A stretch of DNA of 64,000 nucleotides from Burkholderia cepacia ATCC 25416 (GCF_001411495.1 NZ_CP012981.1:434001-498000), one strand, 5' to 3'. Positions 19,296-28,310 are shown, counted from the stretch's first letter. Numbers and translations: made by a program. The notes: generated from the letters alone by a model not told the origin.

Positions 19296-19922
19296 TTAGC
19301 CGATGCTCGACCACTTCAGCAGCTTCGTCACGTCCGACTTGATCTTGCTGGGGTTCGGATCCTTCGGGAAACGCATCATCAGGTTGCCGTTCGGGTCGAC
19401 CATGTAGAGGTGGTCGCTGTCCTTCGTGCCGGCATCGGCCGGCAGCCATGCGGCCACCGCGGCCGGATCGGCGACGAGCCGGCGCGTGTCGGGATAGGCA
19501 TCCAGCACCTTCTGCGGCATCGCACCCGCATCGCTGCGCAGCCACACCATCGTGATCCGGTGCCGCTCGCCCGCCTGCGTCACGCGGATCTGGCGCATGA
19601 AATAGAGTTTCTGCGCGCATGCGTCGTCACACGCGCTGCGGTCGGTCATCACGAACAGCCACACGCCGCGCAGCGACGACAGCGGCACGGTCTTGCCGGT
19701 TTCGTCGGTCACCTGCAGATCCGCAGGGATCGGACGCTGCGGCTCGATCAGCGTGCCGTAGTTCGTCGAGCCGCCCTTCGGCTTGATCACGTAATAGGTG
19801 AAGTACGACGCGATCATCGGCGCCGCGCACACGAGACCCAGCAGCACGAGCATCCAGCGGCCGCGCTTGCGGGCCGCCGGCGACATCGGCGCAGCGGCCG
19901 AACCCTGACGGGAAGATTGCAT
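19296..19922 (-). CDS. Membrane-anchored Sco-like protein in the cox assembly cluster
   Basis: 208 residues from the ATG at 19922. One membrane segment (WMLVLLGLVCAAPMIASYFT, ~23-42) is followed by a thioredoxin-like domain. SACDDACAQ holds cysteines 98 and 102 with CxxxC spacing, and SDHLYMVDPNG places a histidine at 171, the same three-ligand set used by Sco copper chaperones. Overall similarity to Sco is low. Its place between SURF1 and ctaA supports a role in oxidase assembly, perhaps as a second copper or thiol-redox factor; this is inference. Confidence 0.75.
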   Translation of the reverse strand: MQSSRQGSAAAPMSPAARKRGRWMLVLLGLVCAAPMIASYFTYYVIKPKGGSTNYGTLIEPQRPIPADLQVTDETGKTVPLSSLRGVWLFVMTDRSACDDACAQKLYFMRQIRVTQAGERHRITMVWLRSDAGAMPQKVLDAYPDTRRLVADPAAVAAWLPADAGTKDSDHLYMVDPNGNLMMRFPKDPNPSKIKSDVTKLLKWSSIG

Positions 19923-19982
19923 GGACAAATCAGACCTCTCGAAACGAACCCGCGGCGCCGGCGCCGCGTCCTGGCATGGCGC

Positions 19983-20696
19983 TCACGCGCCGGCCGACTT
20001 CTTCGCCGCACGCCGCGCGGCGTACAGGCCGAAGCCGAGCGCGGCCGCCGCCATCGCCCACCACTGAAACATGTAACCGTAATTGCGCTCGACGCCGGTC
20101 GTCGCCGCCGGCCAGTCGCGCACGAGCTTGTCGCCGTCGTCGCTCGTCTGCTGGATCACGAACGGCTGCAGCGGCAGCCCCGTTTCCTTCGCATACGCGG
20201 CGACGTCCAGGTTCTGCCGGATCTTCTGGTGCGCCGCCGACCCGCCTTCGCCGAGCTCGAACGCACGCGACGCGTCGGCACGCGCGATGCCCACGATCTC
20301 GACGTCGCCCGCGGGCGTCGCGAACGGCTCGATCGCCGTGCGATCGGCGATATTGCGCGGCAGCCAGCCGCGGTTCACGAGCACGACGCCGCCGCCCGTG
20401 AGTTTAAACGGCATCACGACGTAAAAACCCGGCTGGTCGTTATACGGCCGATTGTCGAGGAACACCGCCTGTTCAGGCAGGAAACGGCCCTTCGCCCGCA
20501 CACGGTGAAACTCGATCGACGCGAGCGGCATCGGCTGCGGGCCGACGTCGACGGGCGCCGCCTGCTCGTAGCGCTCGATGCTCGCCTGCAGCGCTTCCTT
20601 CTGGTGCGCGCGGTCGCGCTGCCAGAAACCGAGACGGATCGTGACCGCGACGACGACGAGAATCAGCAGCGCAGGCAGCCAGCGAATCTTCATCAT
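19983..20696 (-). CDS. SURF1 family oxidase assembly protein
   Basis: 237 residues, one membrane segment at each end and a soluble domain between. LGFWQRDRAHQKEAL near the start, DNRPYNDQPGFYV in the middle and NYGYMFQWWAMAAAALG at the end are SURF1 hallmarks. Two ATGs stand in tandem (20696 and 20693), and I used the outer. SURF1 helps insert heme A into subunit I. The gene heads the minus-strand assembly series and is divergent from the small DUF2909 gene. Confidence 0.92.
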   Translation of the reverse strand: MMKIRWLPALLILVVVAVTIRLGFWQRDRAHQKEALQASIERYEQAAPVDVGPQPMPLASIEFHRVRAKGRFLPEQAVFLDNRPYNDQPGFYVVMPFKLTGGGVVLVNRGWLPRNIADRTAIEPFATPAGDVEIVGIARADASRAFELGEGGSAAHQKIRQNLDVAAYAKETGLPLQPFVIQQTSDDGDKLVRDWPAATTGVERNYGYMFQWWAMAAAALGFGLYAARRAAKKSAGA

Positions 20697-20777
20697 GCAG
20701 CCCGCCCGGCGTGTGCCGGAACGCGAAGTGCGATAATTATCCTCTTCCTTCCGAATTGCCGCCGTCCGGTTCGTGTC

Positions 20778-20987
20778 ATGCACATACTCGTTCCCATCGC
20801 CTTCGTCCTCATCATTGCCAGCATGGGCTCGGCGCTCTACTTCATGATGCACGACCGCGGCCACACGAAACGCATGGTCTGGTCGCTCGCCACCCGCGTC
20901 GGGCTGTCGGTCTCGCTGTTCCTGCTCATCCTGATCGCGAACTGGATGGGCTGGATCCATTCGACCGGCCTGCCGATCGGGCGTTGA
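20778..20987 (+). CDS. Twin transmembrane protein, DUF2909
   Basis: 69 residues with two hydrophobic helices (LVPIAFVLIIASMGSALYFM and LSVSLFLLILIANWMGWI) joined by a basic turn. Proteins of this size and pattern (DUF2909) usually sit among cytochrome oxidase genes in beta-proteobacteria. It is the only plus-strand gene in the cox region, divergent from SURF1. Function unknown. Confidence 0.85.
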   Translation: MHILVPIAFVLIIASMGSALYFMMHDRGHTKRMVWSLATRVGLSVSLFLLILIANWMGWIHSTGLPIGR

Positions 20988-21046
20988 TGCCGTTGCCGTG
21001 GTCGCCGCTGTGACATTTCGCCGCATGGCCGCGCCACCAAGCAAAA

Positions 21047-21156
21047 GCGCCGCCTGACTGAGTCGCGGCGGCGCCAGGGTGGTGTCGCTCGCAGCCTCGC
21101 TGCCGCGCCCACGACACCAATGAAAACGGCCCGCGCATTGCTGCGCGGGCCGTTTT
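21047..21156. terminator. Intrinsic terminators between DUF2909 and ctaE
   Basis: The stronger hairpin pairs 21123-21137 with 21142-21156 perfectly over 15 bp, loop TTGC, with A and T runs outside, so it can act on both strands and ends the cox operon. A second, weaker 8-bp stem (GCGCCGCC with GGCGGCGC, 21047-21054 and 21067-21074) lies just before it on the plus strand. Confidence 0.85.
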
Positions 21157-21161
21157 TCCAT

Positions 21162-22019
21162 TTACAGCCAGTAGACGACGACGTACAGGCCGAGCCAGAC
21201 GACGTCGACGAAGTGCCAGTACCACGCGGCGCCTTCGAATGCGAAGTGGTGATCGGGCTTGAAGTGGCCGCGGATCATCCGAACCAGCACCACCGCGAGC
21301 ATCGTGCCGCCGAGGAACACGTGGAAGCCGTGGAAGCCCGTCAGCAGGAAGAACGTCGAACCGTACACGCCCGAGTTCAGCGTCAGGTTCAGTTCGTTGT
21401 ACGCGTGGTAGTACTCGAAGCCCTGCAGGAACAGGAAGCAGATACCGAACACGAGCGTCGCGGCCAGCCATGCGATCGCCTTCTTGCGATGGTCGTCACG
21501 CAGCGCGTGGTGCGAGATCGTCAGCGTCACGCCCGACGACAGCAGGAACGCGGTGTTCAGCGTCGGGATCGGCCACGGGCCCATCGTCTTGAAGTGACCG
21601 GCGAGTGCTGCCGGGCCTTCGTTCGGCCACACGGCGGAGAAATCCGGCCAGATCAGCTTGTAGTCGAGGCTGCCGAGCTGGTGCAGCGCGATTTCACGTG
21701 CATAGAACAGCGCGCCGAAGAACGCGCCGAAGAACATGACTTCCGAGAAGATGAACCAGCTCATGCTCCAGCGGTACGACTTGTCGACGTTCTTGCCGTA
21801 ATGACCGCCTTCCGACTCGGCGATCGCGTCGCCGAACCAGTGATACAGCGTGAAGAGCAACCACAGCAGGCCGAGCAGTGCCGTAAACGGCGCCCAGTCG
21901 TGACCGTTGATCCACAGCGCCGCCGATCCGAGCATGACCAGCAGGCCGATGGCCGCACTGATCGGATGGTGCGACGGATGCGGCACGAAATAGTACGGGG
22001 TCTGGTTTTGACCGCTCAT
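21162..22019 (-). CDS. ctaE: Cytochrome c oxidase subunit III
   Basis: 285 residues, seven membrane segments, with family motifs WSMSWFIFSEVMFFGAFFGA and GFHGFHVFLGG, ending WYWHFVDVVWLGLYVVVYWL. TGGAGA precedes the ATG at 22019. Subunit III stabilises subunit I and lines its proton uptake path. It is the last gene of the cox operon, directly before the terminator at 21123. Confidence 0.96.
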   Translation of the reverse strand: MSGQNQTPYYFVPHPSHHPISAAIGLLVMLGSAALWINGHDWAPFTALLGLLWLLFTLYHWFGDAIAESEGGHYGKNVDKSYRWSMSWFIFSEVMFFGAFFGALFYAREIALHQLGSLDYKLIWPDFSAVWPNEGPAALAGHFKTMGPWPIPTLNTAFLLSSGVTLTISHHALRDDHRKKAIAWLAATLVFGICFLFLQGFEYYHAYNELNLTLNSGVYGSTFFLLTGFHGFHVFLGGTMLAVVLVRMIRGHFKPDHHFAFEGAAWYWHFVDVVWLGLYVVVYWL

Positions 22020-22157
22020 GCTTGATTCTCCACTTCTGTCCAATTTGTGTACCGGAAACCGCTCCGGCTTTATTTCTTGCGCGGCGTGACCGCCACCGCT
22101 CTTTCCTGCACGCGGCGCCGTGGCGCCGCGCACTGCATTTTTTCGTGGCCGCGCGCC

Positions 22158-22358
22158 TCAGCCCACGACGGCACGCACGATCAGGATCAGCACGCCGATG
22201 AACACACCGGCCGCCAGCAACGCGACAATCAGCACGTGCAGCGGATTCAGCTGCGTCGCGTCGGCCTCCAGGTCGCGCCGCTTGCGCACCCCGAAGAACG
22301 ACCACAGCACGGCCTTCAGCGCCTGACCGAACGACCCGCCCCGCTTGACCTCCGTCAT
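22158..22358 (-). CDS. DUF2970 single-helix protein
   Basis: 66 residues. The N-terminal half carries AVLWSFFGVRKR and a polar turn; a single membrane segment (LHVLIVALLAAGVFIGVLIL) ends the protein. DUF2970 proteins are small and typically placed between ctaG and ctaE in Burkholderiales, as here (17 bp after ctaG). They are assumed to assist oxidase assembly, but no function is proven. Confidence 0.88.
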   Translation of the reverse strand: MTEVKRGGSFGQALKAVLWSFFGVRKRRDLEADATQLNPLHVLIVALLAAGVFIGVLILIVRAVVG

Positions 22359-22374
22359 CGCCCCGCCTCCGTCG

Positions 22375-22983
22375 TCATGCGTCCGGCTTCGCCGCGCCCT
22401 GCGCCGCGGTCTTGCCCGGCGCCGGCGCCGGCGTGGCCGGCGTATTCAGCTCGAAGAACGTGTACGACAGCGTGATCGTCTTCACGTCCTTCGGCAGTTT
22501 CGGATCGATCACGAACACCACCGGCATCTTGCGCGATTCGTTCGCGGCCAGCGTCTGCTGCGTAAAGCAAAAGCACTCGATCTTCTTGAAGAACTCCGTC
22601 GCCTGCTTCGGCGCGTAGCTCGGAATCGCCTGTGCAACGACCGGCCTGCCCTGCCCGTTCGTCACGTCGTACACGATCGTCGTCAGCTCACCCGGATGCA
22701 CGTCGAGGCTGTTGTGCTCCGGCTTGAAACCGAGCGGGCCGCGCGCATTCGCGTCGAACTCGACCGACACCGTGCGGCTGGTGTCGACCTGCGAATTCTT
22801 CACCTCGCGCTCGCTCACATCGCGCTGCACCAGGTTGTTGATGCCGGTGATCTGGCAGATCGCCCGGTACATCGGGATCAGCGCGAAGCCGAAACCGAAC
22901 ATCAGCCCGGCCACGACGAAGAGCTTCACCAGCATCGAACGATTGAACGCGCGATCGACGGCGCCCTCTTCCGGCTTCGACAT
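22375..22983 (-). CDS. ctaG: Cytochrome c oxidase assembly protein CtaG (Cox11)
   Basis: 202 residues: one N-terminal membrane segment (KLFVVAGLMFGFGFALIPMY), then a periplasmic immunoglobulin-like copper domain. The copper ligands are in ECFCFTQQ. CtaG delivers copper to the CuB site of subunit I. The C-terminal 25 residues are Ala/Pro-rich (PATPAPAPGKTAAQGAAKPD), a low-complexity tail. It lies between a 52-residue membrane protein and the DUF2970 gene. Confidence 0.95.
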   Translation of the reverse strand: MSKPEEGAVDRAFNRSMLVKLFVVAGLMFGFGFALIPMYRAICQITGINNLVQRDVSEREVKNSQVDTSRTVSVEFDANARGPLGFKPEHNSLDVHPGELTTIVYDVTNGQGRPVVAQAIPSYAPKQATEFFKKIECFCFTQQTLAANESRKMPVVFVIDPKLPKDVKTITLSYTFFELNTPATPAPAPGKTAAQGAAKPDA

Positions 22984-23018
22984 ACGACAACTTCCTCGCT
23001 ACTGCGTCTGTTGCTGCA

Positions 23019-23177
23019 TCAGTGAGTGGACAGCCACCACTGCTTGATCACGACACCCACAAAAAAAACGGCGGCGATGACGAGCAGGATGAGGCCGAGC
23101 CGCTTGTTGCCCGCGCGGATCTGCTCGGGCGTTCGTCTTTGTTGTGGATTCCGGTTCATCTGAAACTTCGCTGACAT
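23019..23177 (-). CDS. Cytochrome oxidase small assembly protein
   Basis: 52 residues: a polar, basic N-terminus (NPQQRRTPEQIRAGNKR) and one membrane helix (LGLILLVIAAVFFVGVVI) ending WWLSTH. I chose the ATG at 23177 from a longer open frame; the ATG at 23159 is possible too. Tiny proteins of this kind are regularly found between ctaD and ctaG in this group. Confidence 0.75.
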   Translation of the reverse strand: MSAKFQMNRNPQQRRTPEQIRAGNKRLGLILLVIAAVFFVGVVIKQWWLSTH

Positions 23178-23239
23178 TTCAATTCCGCGCCCGCCGCGCC
23201 TGCCTGCGCGGCAGGCAACGGCGGAGCGCAGGGTGAAAC

Positions 23240-24847
23240 TTATTCGACGTGCGGCGGTTGCTCGAACGTATGGAAGGGAGCCGGGCTCGGCACCGTCCAC
23301 TCGAGGCCCGTCGCGCCGTCCCACGGCTTGTCCGACGCCTTTTCCAGCTCGCCGCCGCCACGGTAGGCCGGCAGCGCGACCGCGAACAGGAAGTACACCT
23401 GCGCGAGGCCGAAGCCGAATGCGCCGATCGTCGCGACCTGGTTGAAGTCCGTGAACTGCGCCGGGTAGTCCGCATAACGACGCGGCATGCCGGCGAGACC
23501 GACGAAGTGCATCGGGAAGAACGTCAGGTTGAAGAAGATCATCGACGACCAGAAGTGGATCTTGCCGCGCGTCTCGTTATACATCCAGCCCGTCCACTTC
23601 GGCGCCCAGTAGTACCAGCCCGAGAACAGCGCGAACAGCGAGCCGGCCACCAGCACGTAGTGGAAGTGCGCCACCACGAAGTAGGTGCCGTGATACTGGA
23701 TGTCGAGCGGCGCCATCGCGAGCATCAGGCCCGTGAGACCGCCGAACGTGAACACAAACAGGAAGCCGATCGCGAACAGCATCGGGGTTTCGAAGGTCAT
23801 CGAGCCGCGCCACATCGTCGCGAGCCAGTTGAACACCTTCACGCCCGTCGGCACCGCGATCAGCATCGTCGCGTACATGAAGAACAGCTGGCCGGTGACC
23901 GGCATGCCCGTTGCGAACATGTGGTGCGCCCAGACCATGAACGACAGGATCGCGATCGAAGCCGTCGCGTACACCATCGAGCTATAGCCGAACAGCGTCT
24001 TGCGTGCGAACGCCGGGATCACCTGCGACACGATCCCGAACGCCGGCAGAATCATGATGTACACCTCGGGGTGGCCGAAGAACCAGAAGATGTGCTGGTA
24101 CATCACCGGGTCGCCGCCGCCTGCCGCGTTGAAGAACGACGTGCCGAAGTGACGGTCGAACAGCACCATCGTGATCGCGCCCGCCAGAACCGGCATCACC
24201 GCGATCAGCAGGTACGCCGTGATCAGCCACGTCCATGCGAACATCGGCATCTTCATCAGCGTCATGCCCGGTGCGCGCATGTTCAGGATCGTCACGACGA
24301 TGTTGATCCCGCCCATGATCGACGACGCACCCATGATGTGCACCGCGAAGATCGCGAAGTCCATGCCCGGGCCCATCTGCGTCGACAGCGGCGCGTAGAG
24401 CGTCCAGCCGGCGGCCGTCGCGCCGCCCGGCGCGAAGAACGAACCGACCAGCAGCACGGCAGCGACGGGCAGCAGCCAGAAGCTGAAGTTGTTCATCCGC
24501 GCGAACGCCATGTCGGATGCGCCGATCTGCAGCGGAATCATCCAGTTCGCGAAGCCGACGAACGCCGGCATGATCGCGCCGAACACCATGATCAGGCCGT
24601 GCATCGTCGTGAGTTCGTTGAAGAACTCCGGACGCATGATCTGCAGGCCCGGCTCGAACAGCTCGGCCCGGATGCCGAGGGCCATCACGCCGCCCGACAG
24701 GAACATGATGAACGAGAACAGCAGGTACAGCGTACCGATGTCCTTGTGGTTGGTGGCGAACAGCCAGCGCCGCCAGCCGTGCGGCATTTCGTGCGCGTGG
24801 TCGTCGTGCGCGTGGTCCGCGGCTACGTCGTGCCCGATGCTAGACAT
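23240..24847 (-). CDS. ctaD: Cytochrome c oxidase subunit I
   Basis: 535 residues, twelve membrane segments. The metal ligands can be seen in order: HGLIM for low-spin heme, FFGHPEVYIMILP with the CuB histidine and cross-linked tyrosine, WAHHMF with two CuB histidines, and HFHYVLV with the heme a3 and heme a ligands. The His-rich N-terminus (ADHAHDDHAHEMPHGW) is common in beta-proteobacteria. TAGGAGA lies before the ATG. It is the catalytic subunit that reduces oxygen and pumps protons, downstream of ctaC by 43 bp. Confidence 0.97.
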   Translation of the reverse strand: MSSIGHDVAADHAHDDHAHEMPHGWRRWLFATNHKDIGTLYLLFSFIMFLSGGVMALGIRAELFEPGLQIMRPEFFNELTTMHGLIMVFGAIMPAFVGFANWMIPLQIGASDMAFARMNNFSFWLLPVAAVLLVGSFFAPGGATAAGWTLYAPLSTQMGPGMDFAIFAVHIMGASSIMGGINIVVTILNMRAPGMTLMKMPMFAWTWLITAYLLIAVMPVLAGAITMVLFDRHFGTSFFNAAGGGDPVMYQHIFWFFGHPEVYIMILPAFGIVSQVIPAFARKTLFGYSSMVYATASIAILSFMVWAHHMFATGMPVTGQLFFMYATMLIAVPTGVKVFNWLATMWRGSMTFETPMLFAIGFLFVFTFGGLTGLMLAMAPLDIQYHGTYFVVAHFHYVLVAGSLFALFSGWYYWAPKWTGWMYNETRGKIHFWSSMIFFNLTFFPMHFVGLAGMPRRYADYPAQFTDFNQVATIGAFGFGLAQVYFLFAVALPAYRGGGELEKASDKPWDGATGLEWTVPSPAPFHTFEQPPHVE

Positions 24848-24890
24848 GAGAATCTCCTAATGCGAATACGTCGACTAACTCAGCGACACG

Positions 24891-26462
24891 TCAAGCCGCC
24901 GGCCCGATCTCGACACGCCGGGCTTCCTTCGCGTCCGCCCCGCCCGTGATCGTTTCCGGCTTTTTGAGAATAATGTGGTCTTCCGCCACGCCTGCTGCCT
25001 TCAGCGCGTCGCGCACGGCTTGCGCGCGATGCTTCGCCAGTTCGGCGTTCGCGTCGGCCGAGCCCGTCTTGTCGGTGAAGCCCGACAGCGCGAGCTTCGC
25101 GTCCGGATGTGCCTTCGCATAGTCGGCCGCAGCGGCGATCGCCGCTTTCGCGTCGGCCGGCAGCACGCTCTTGCCCGTCTCGAAGTAGATCGTCGACAGT
25201 GCGGCCGATGCCGACGCTGCCGCCGGCTGTTCGGCTGCGCCCGACGCGGCTTGCGCCGGCGCCGAAGCCGCTTCGGCCGGTGCTGCGGCGCCTGCGGTGT
25301 CTTCCGGCATCTTGCCGTTACGCGCGTCGGCCACTTGCTTCGGCTGCAGCAGGTCGTTCTTGTGGTTGCCCCACGAGTTGCGTTCGTACGTGATGACCGA
25401 AGCGATGTCGAGATCCGACAGCGACGCCCACGACGGCATCGCGCCCTTGCCGTGCAGCACGCGCTCGACGTGGCCGGCGATCGGGCCGTTCACGATCGGG
25501 CTGCCGTCCATGGCCGGGAATGCGCCGAGGCCCTTGCCGCTCGCCTGGTGGCAGGCCGCGCAGTTCGCCTTGTAGACTTCCTCGCCGTGCGCGACGAGTT
25601 CGGCCATCGTGTAGACCTTGTTCGGATCGACTGCGGCGCCGGCCAGCTTGGCCTTCTGCGCGGTGACCCACTTCGCGTAGTCTTCGTCCGACAGGACTTC
25701 GACGACGACCGGCATGTACGCGTGTTCCTTGCCGCACAGCTCGGTACAGAAACCGCGGAACGTACCGACCTTGTCGGCCTTGAACCACGTGTCGCGCACG
25801 AAGCCGGGGATCGCATCCTGCTTCACGCCGAACGCGGGCACGTACCACGAGTGGACGACGTCGTTCGCGGTCGTGATGATGCGGATTTTCTTGTTGACCG
25901 GCACGACGAGCGGGTTGTCGACTTCCTGCAGGTAGGTGTCGGTGATCGGCTTCTTGCCCATCACTTCGTCACGCGGGGTGCTGAGCGTCGACAGGAAGCC
26001 GATGCCCTCGCCCGGGCCCTTCACGTAGTCGTAGCCCCACTTCCACTGGTAGCCGGTGACCTTGATCGTGAGATCGGCGTTGGTCGTGTCCTTCATCGCG
26101 ACGACGGCCTTCGTCGCCGGCAGCGCCATCAGCACGACGATGACGAACGGCACGATCGTCCAGATGATCTCGACGGTCGTGCTTTCATGGAAATTGGCGG
26201 CCTTGTGGCCCTTGGATTTGCGGTGCGCGAAGATCGAATAGAACATCACGCCGAACACGCCGACGAAGATCACCGTACACAGGATCAGCATCATCGTGTG
26301 GAGATCGTAGAGCTCCTCGGCGATTTTCGTGACCGGCGGCTGAAAGTTGATCTCGTTGACGCGGGGGCCGCCCGGGCTATCACCGACCGCCAGGGCGGCA
26401 CCGGCAAAGAGCAATCCGCTGCATGCCAGCACGCCCGTGAGGGCTCGCTTGATTGTTTTCAT
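24891..26462 (-). CDS. ctaC: Cytochrome c oxidase subunit II with cytochrome c and OmpA-like domains
   Basis: 523 residues, far longer than a plain subunit II. AAGGA precedes the ATG at 26462. Signal peptide to ~25, two membrane helices (~55-77 and ~98-116), then the CuA domain with H204, C239, C243, H247 and M250. A c-type heme motif CAACH sits at 301-305. An Ala/Pro-rich linker (~387-420) leads to a C-terminal ~100 residues resembling the OmpA peptidoglycan-binding fold (YFETGKSVLPADAKAAI, LSGFTDKTGSADANAELAKH). Electrons would pass from the fused cytochrome to CuA. The last domain may tether the oxidase to the cell wall. Confidence 0.95.
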   Translation of the reverse strand: MKTIKRALTGVLACSGLLFAGAALAVGDSPGGPRVNEINFQPPVTKIAEELYDLHTMMLILCTVIFVGVFGVMFYSIFAHRKSKGHKAANFHESTTVEIIWTIVPFVIVVLMALPATKAVVAMKDTTNADLTIKVTGYQWKWGYDYVKGPGEGIGFLSTLSTPRDEVMGKKPITDTYLQEVDNPLVVPVNKKIRIITTANDVVHSWYVPAFGVKQDAIPGFVRDTWFKADKVGTFRGFCTELCGKEHAYMPVVVEVLSDEDYAKWVTAQKAKLAGAAVDPNKVYTMAELVAHGEEVYKANCAACHQASGKGLGAFPAMDGSPIVNGPIAGHVERVLHGKGAMPSWASLSDLDIASVITYERNSWGNHKNDLLQPKQVADARNGKMPEDTAGAAAPAEAASAPAQAASGAAEQPAAASASAALSTIYFETGKSVLPADAKAAIAAAADYAKAHPDAKLALSGFTDKTGSADANAELAKHRAQAVRDALKAAGVAEDHIILKKPETITGGADAKEARRVEIGPAA

Positions 26463-26543
26463 AGCATCCTTACCCAAAATTTCCATTCAAACCCTCCCCC
26501 GTCGCAAGCCTCCGGCCCGTTTCCGGCCAGTGCCCGCGCCTCG

Positions 26544-27029
26544 TCAGCCGCAGCGCCTGAGCGATGCGCGCAGTTCGTCCGCGAACTGCGCACGCTTGTA
26601 CTGCGCGAGATGCTGCCCGATTACGACGGTCTGCCCGCGCGATACCAGCCGAATCGGATCGCGTGGCGTCGCACCCGGCTCGACCCGCACCCAGCGCGGG
26701 TTGAATTCGATCTGCGTGAGCCGCTCCGCATCCATCCGCTCGATCACGAGCCGGTGCGGATACAGCCTGATGCGTTCGTAATCGACCGCATGGCGAGCAT
26801 AGATCGCAAATGCGACACCCACCGCCAGCAACTCGATTCCGGTGAAGGGCATGACGAGCCAGGCCCCCCGCCACATCAGCAATGTCGCGATCACCAGCGA
26901 GAAGCCCGCGAGCGACGCGTAAAACAGCACGAACTGGCGCGGCGACGCCGAACAGTTGCGTTTCATCAGCCAGTCTTCGAGGACCGGCTCGCCGTTCGTC
27001 GTCTCCGCCAAAACCCTCGCTGCTTCCAT
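26544..27029 (-). CDS. DUF2244 membrane protein
   Basis: 161 residues from the ATG at 27029, supported by GAGG 6 bp before it; the longer open frame upstream holds the promoter at 27118-27146. Two adjacent membrane helices (~30-70) are followed by a C-terminal domain with RIRLYPHRLVIERMDAERL and VIGQHLAQYKRAQFADELRA. DUF2244 proteins often lie by cox genes. Here it is 81 bp upstream of ctaC and probably first in the cox operon. Function unknown. Confidence 0.85.
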   Translation of the reverse strand: MEAARVLAETTNGEPVLEDWLMKRNCSASPRQFVLFYASLAGFSLVIATLLMWRGAWLVMPFTGIELLAVGVAFAIYARHAVDYERIRLYPHRLVIERMDAERLTQIEFNPRWVRVEPGATPRDPIRLVSRGQTVVIGQHLAQYKRAQFADELRASLRRCG

Positions 27030-27117
27030 CGCCGCCTCACGCGAATGGCATGCGATGCATGCCTGCATCGGACTCGTCGCCCCGTATTGCGGGGACCCCG
27101 GGACGACAAGCTGACGC

Positions 27118-27146
27118 ATTATAGGCGGGTTCAATGGCATCCACAA
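27118..27146 (-). promoter_or_regulatory. Sigma-70-type promoter of the DUF2244-cox operon
   Basis: Read on the minus strand: TTGTGG (27146-27141), a 17-base spacer and a perfect TATAAT (27123-27118). The predicted start is about 80 bases before the DUF2244 ATG. The -10 match and spacing are ideal; the -35 fits 4 of 6. Confidence 0.7.
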
Positions 27147-27263
27147 GCAAGCGGCTATCGCCCCGCAAGCCAAGCGCGACAAGCTTTCCGGCCATTTCAG
27201 GCGCCAATTCGACCCCGCTTTGCGCCGCTAATTTCAGACATAACAAAACCCCTCTTTACCGCT

Positions 27264-28229
27264 CTACCGATTCTTCGGACGCCCCTTTCCGATGTCCTCG
27301 ATGCGCACGATCCCGTGCCCCTCGGCGGTCGTGCGCGGCACGGCCTTCCACGCGTGGCCGTAGATCACTTCGAACGTCAGGGCGATCGTGCCATCCGCGC
27401 GCCGGCGCGCCTCCAGCGCGTCGCCGAGCGCCGCGCGAAAGCGCCGGGTCGCGCGCTGCGGCGCCTCGCGCTCGAACGGATAGGCGCCCCAGCGGCGCAC
27501 GTCGGCCAGCAGGGAGTCGGGGGTCTTGTAGGTGACGGTCAGCACTTCCTGATCCATCACGGGAATCTCGAAGCCGCTCTCGACGAGCATGTCGCCGAGG
27601 TCGTGCATGTCGACGAAATCGATCACGCGCGCGGCGGGCGGCGCAATGCCGAGCGCCGCTTCCGCATCCGCGCAGGCCGCGCGCAGTTCGCGCAGCGTGT
27701 CGGGGCCGAGCGTGCTGAACATCAGCAGCCCGTTCACGCGCAGCACGCGCTGCCATTCGGGCAGCACCGTGTCCGGACGCGAATGCCAGTGGAGCGCGAG
27801 ATTCGACCAGATCAGGTCGAACGCACCGCCCGGGAACGGCAGCGCGGCGAAATCGGCCTGGGCGACGCGGGGGCCGCGCTGGCCCAGCGCACGGCCGAGC
27901 GAGGCCGGCAGCCAGCGGCGCCAGCTCGTCTGTTCGACCTCACGCTGACCGGCTCGCGCGAGCATCGCGCCGGACAGGTCGACGCCGAATACGGGTGCCT
28001 CCGGAAAGCGCGCGCGCAGCGCCGGCAGGTCGTCCCCCGGGCCGCAGCCCGCGTCCAGCACGGCCGCGGGGCTTACCTTGATGTATTCGAGGCGCTCGTT
28101 CATCCGCTGCGCGATCTCGCGCGGCAGGAACGCGACCGCGTCGAACGTGGCGGCGCGGCGGTCGAAGATCCGCCGCAGGCGCCTTGCGTCATTGGCCGGA
28201 CGGCCGGTTGAAGTCGAAGCTGGGGACAT
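27264..28229 (-). CDS. bioC: Malonyl-ACP O-methyltransferase BioC
   Basis: 321 residues, class I SAM methyltransferase with VLDAGCGPGDD as the SAM motif, then FGVDLSGAML, DFAALPFPGGAFDLIWSNLA and LPEWQRVLRVNGLLMFSTLG, the last two typical of BioC. It methylates malonyl-ACP to start pimelate synthesis for biotin. A GTG at 28238 is an alternative start. It is divergent from the comF-like gene, a common pairing in Burkholderiales. Confidence 0.85.
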   Translation of the reverse strand: MSPASTSTGRPANDARRLRRIFDRRAATFDAVAFLPREIAQRMNERLEYIKVSPAAVLDAGCGPGDDLPALRARFPEAPVFGVDLSGAMLARAGQREVEQTSWRRWLPASLGRALGQRGPRVAQADFAALPFPGGAFDLIWSNLALHWHSRPDTVLPEWQRVLRVNGLLMFSTLGPDTLRELRAACADAEAALGIAPPAARVIDFVDMHDLGDMLVESGFEIPVMDQEVLTVTYKTPDSLLADVRRWGAYPFEREAPQRATRRFRAALGDALEARRRADGTIALTFEVIYGHAWKAVPRTTAEGHGIVRIEDIGKGRPKNR

Positions 28230-28310
28230 GTCGGGCACACTGGCGAAGAGCCCGAAGTATACTCGCTCGCCCCGCGGGCTTCATTGAGGCGGGGTGTCAG
28301 GAGTGTTGCG

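Noticed and set aside
27037..27246. 69-residue minus-strand ORF upstream of DUF2244
   Set aside because: It covers the promoter at 27118-27146, lacks a ribosome site and has no family character.
24975..28211. Plus-strand open frame of 1078 codons opposite ctaC, DUF2244 and bioC
   Set aside because: Composition is that of an antisense shadow and no domain is visible.
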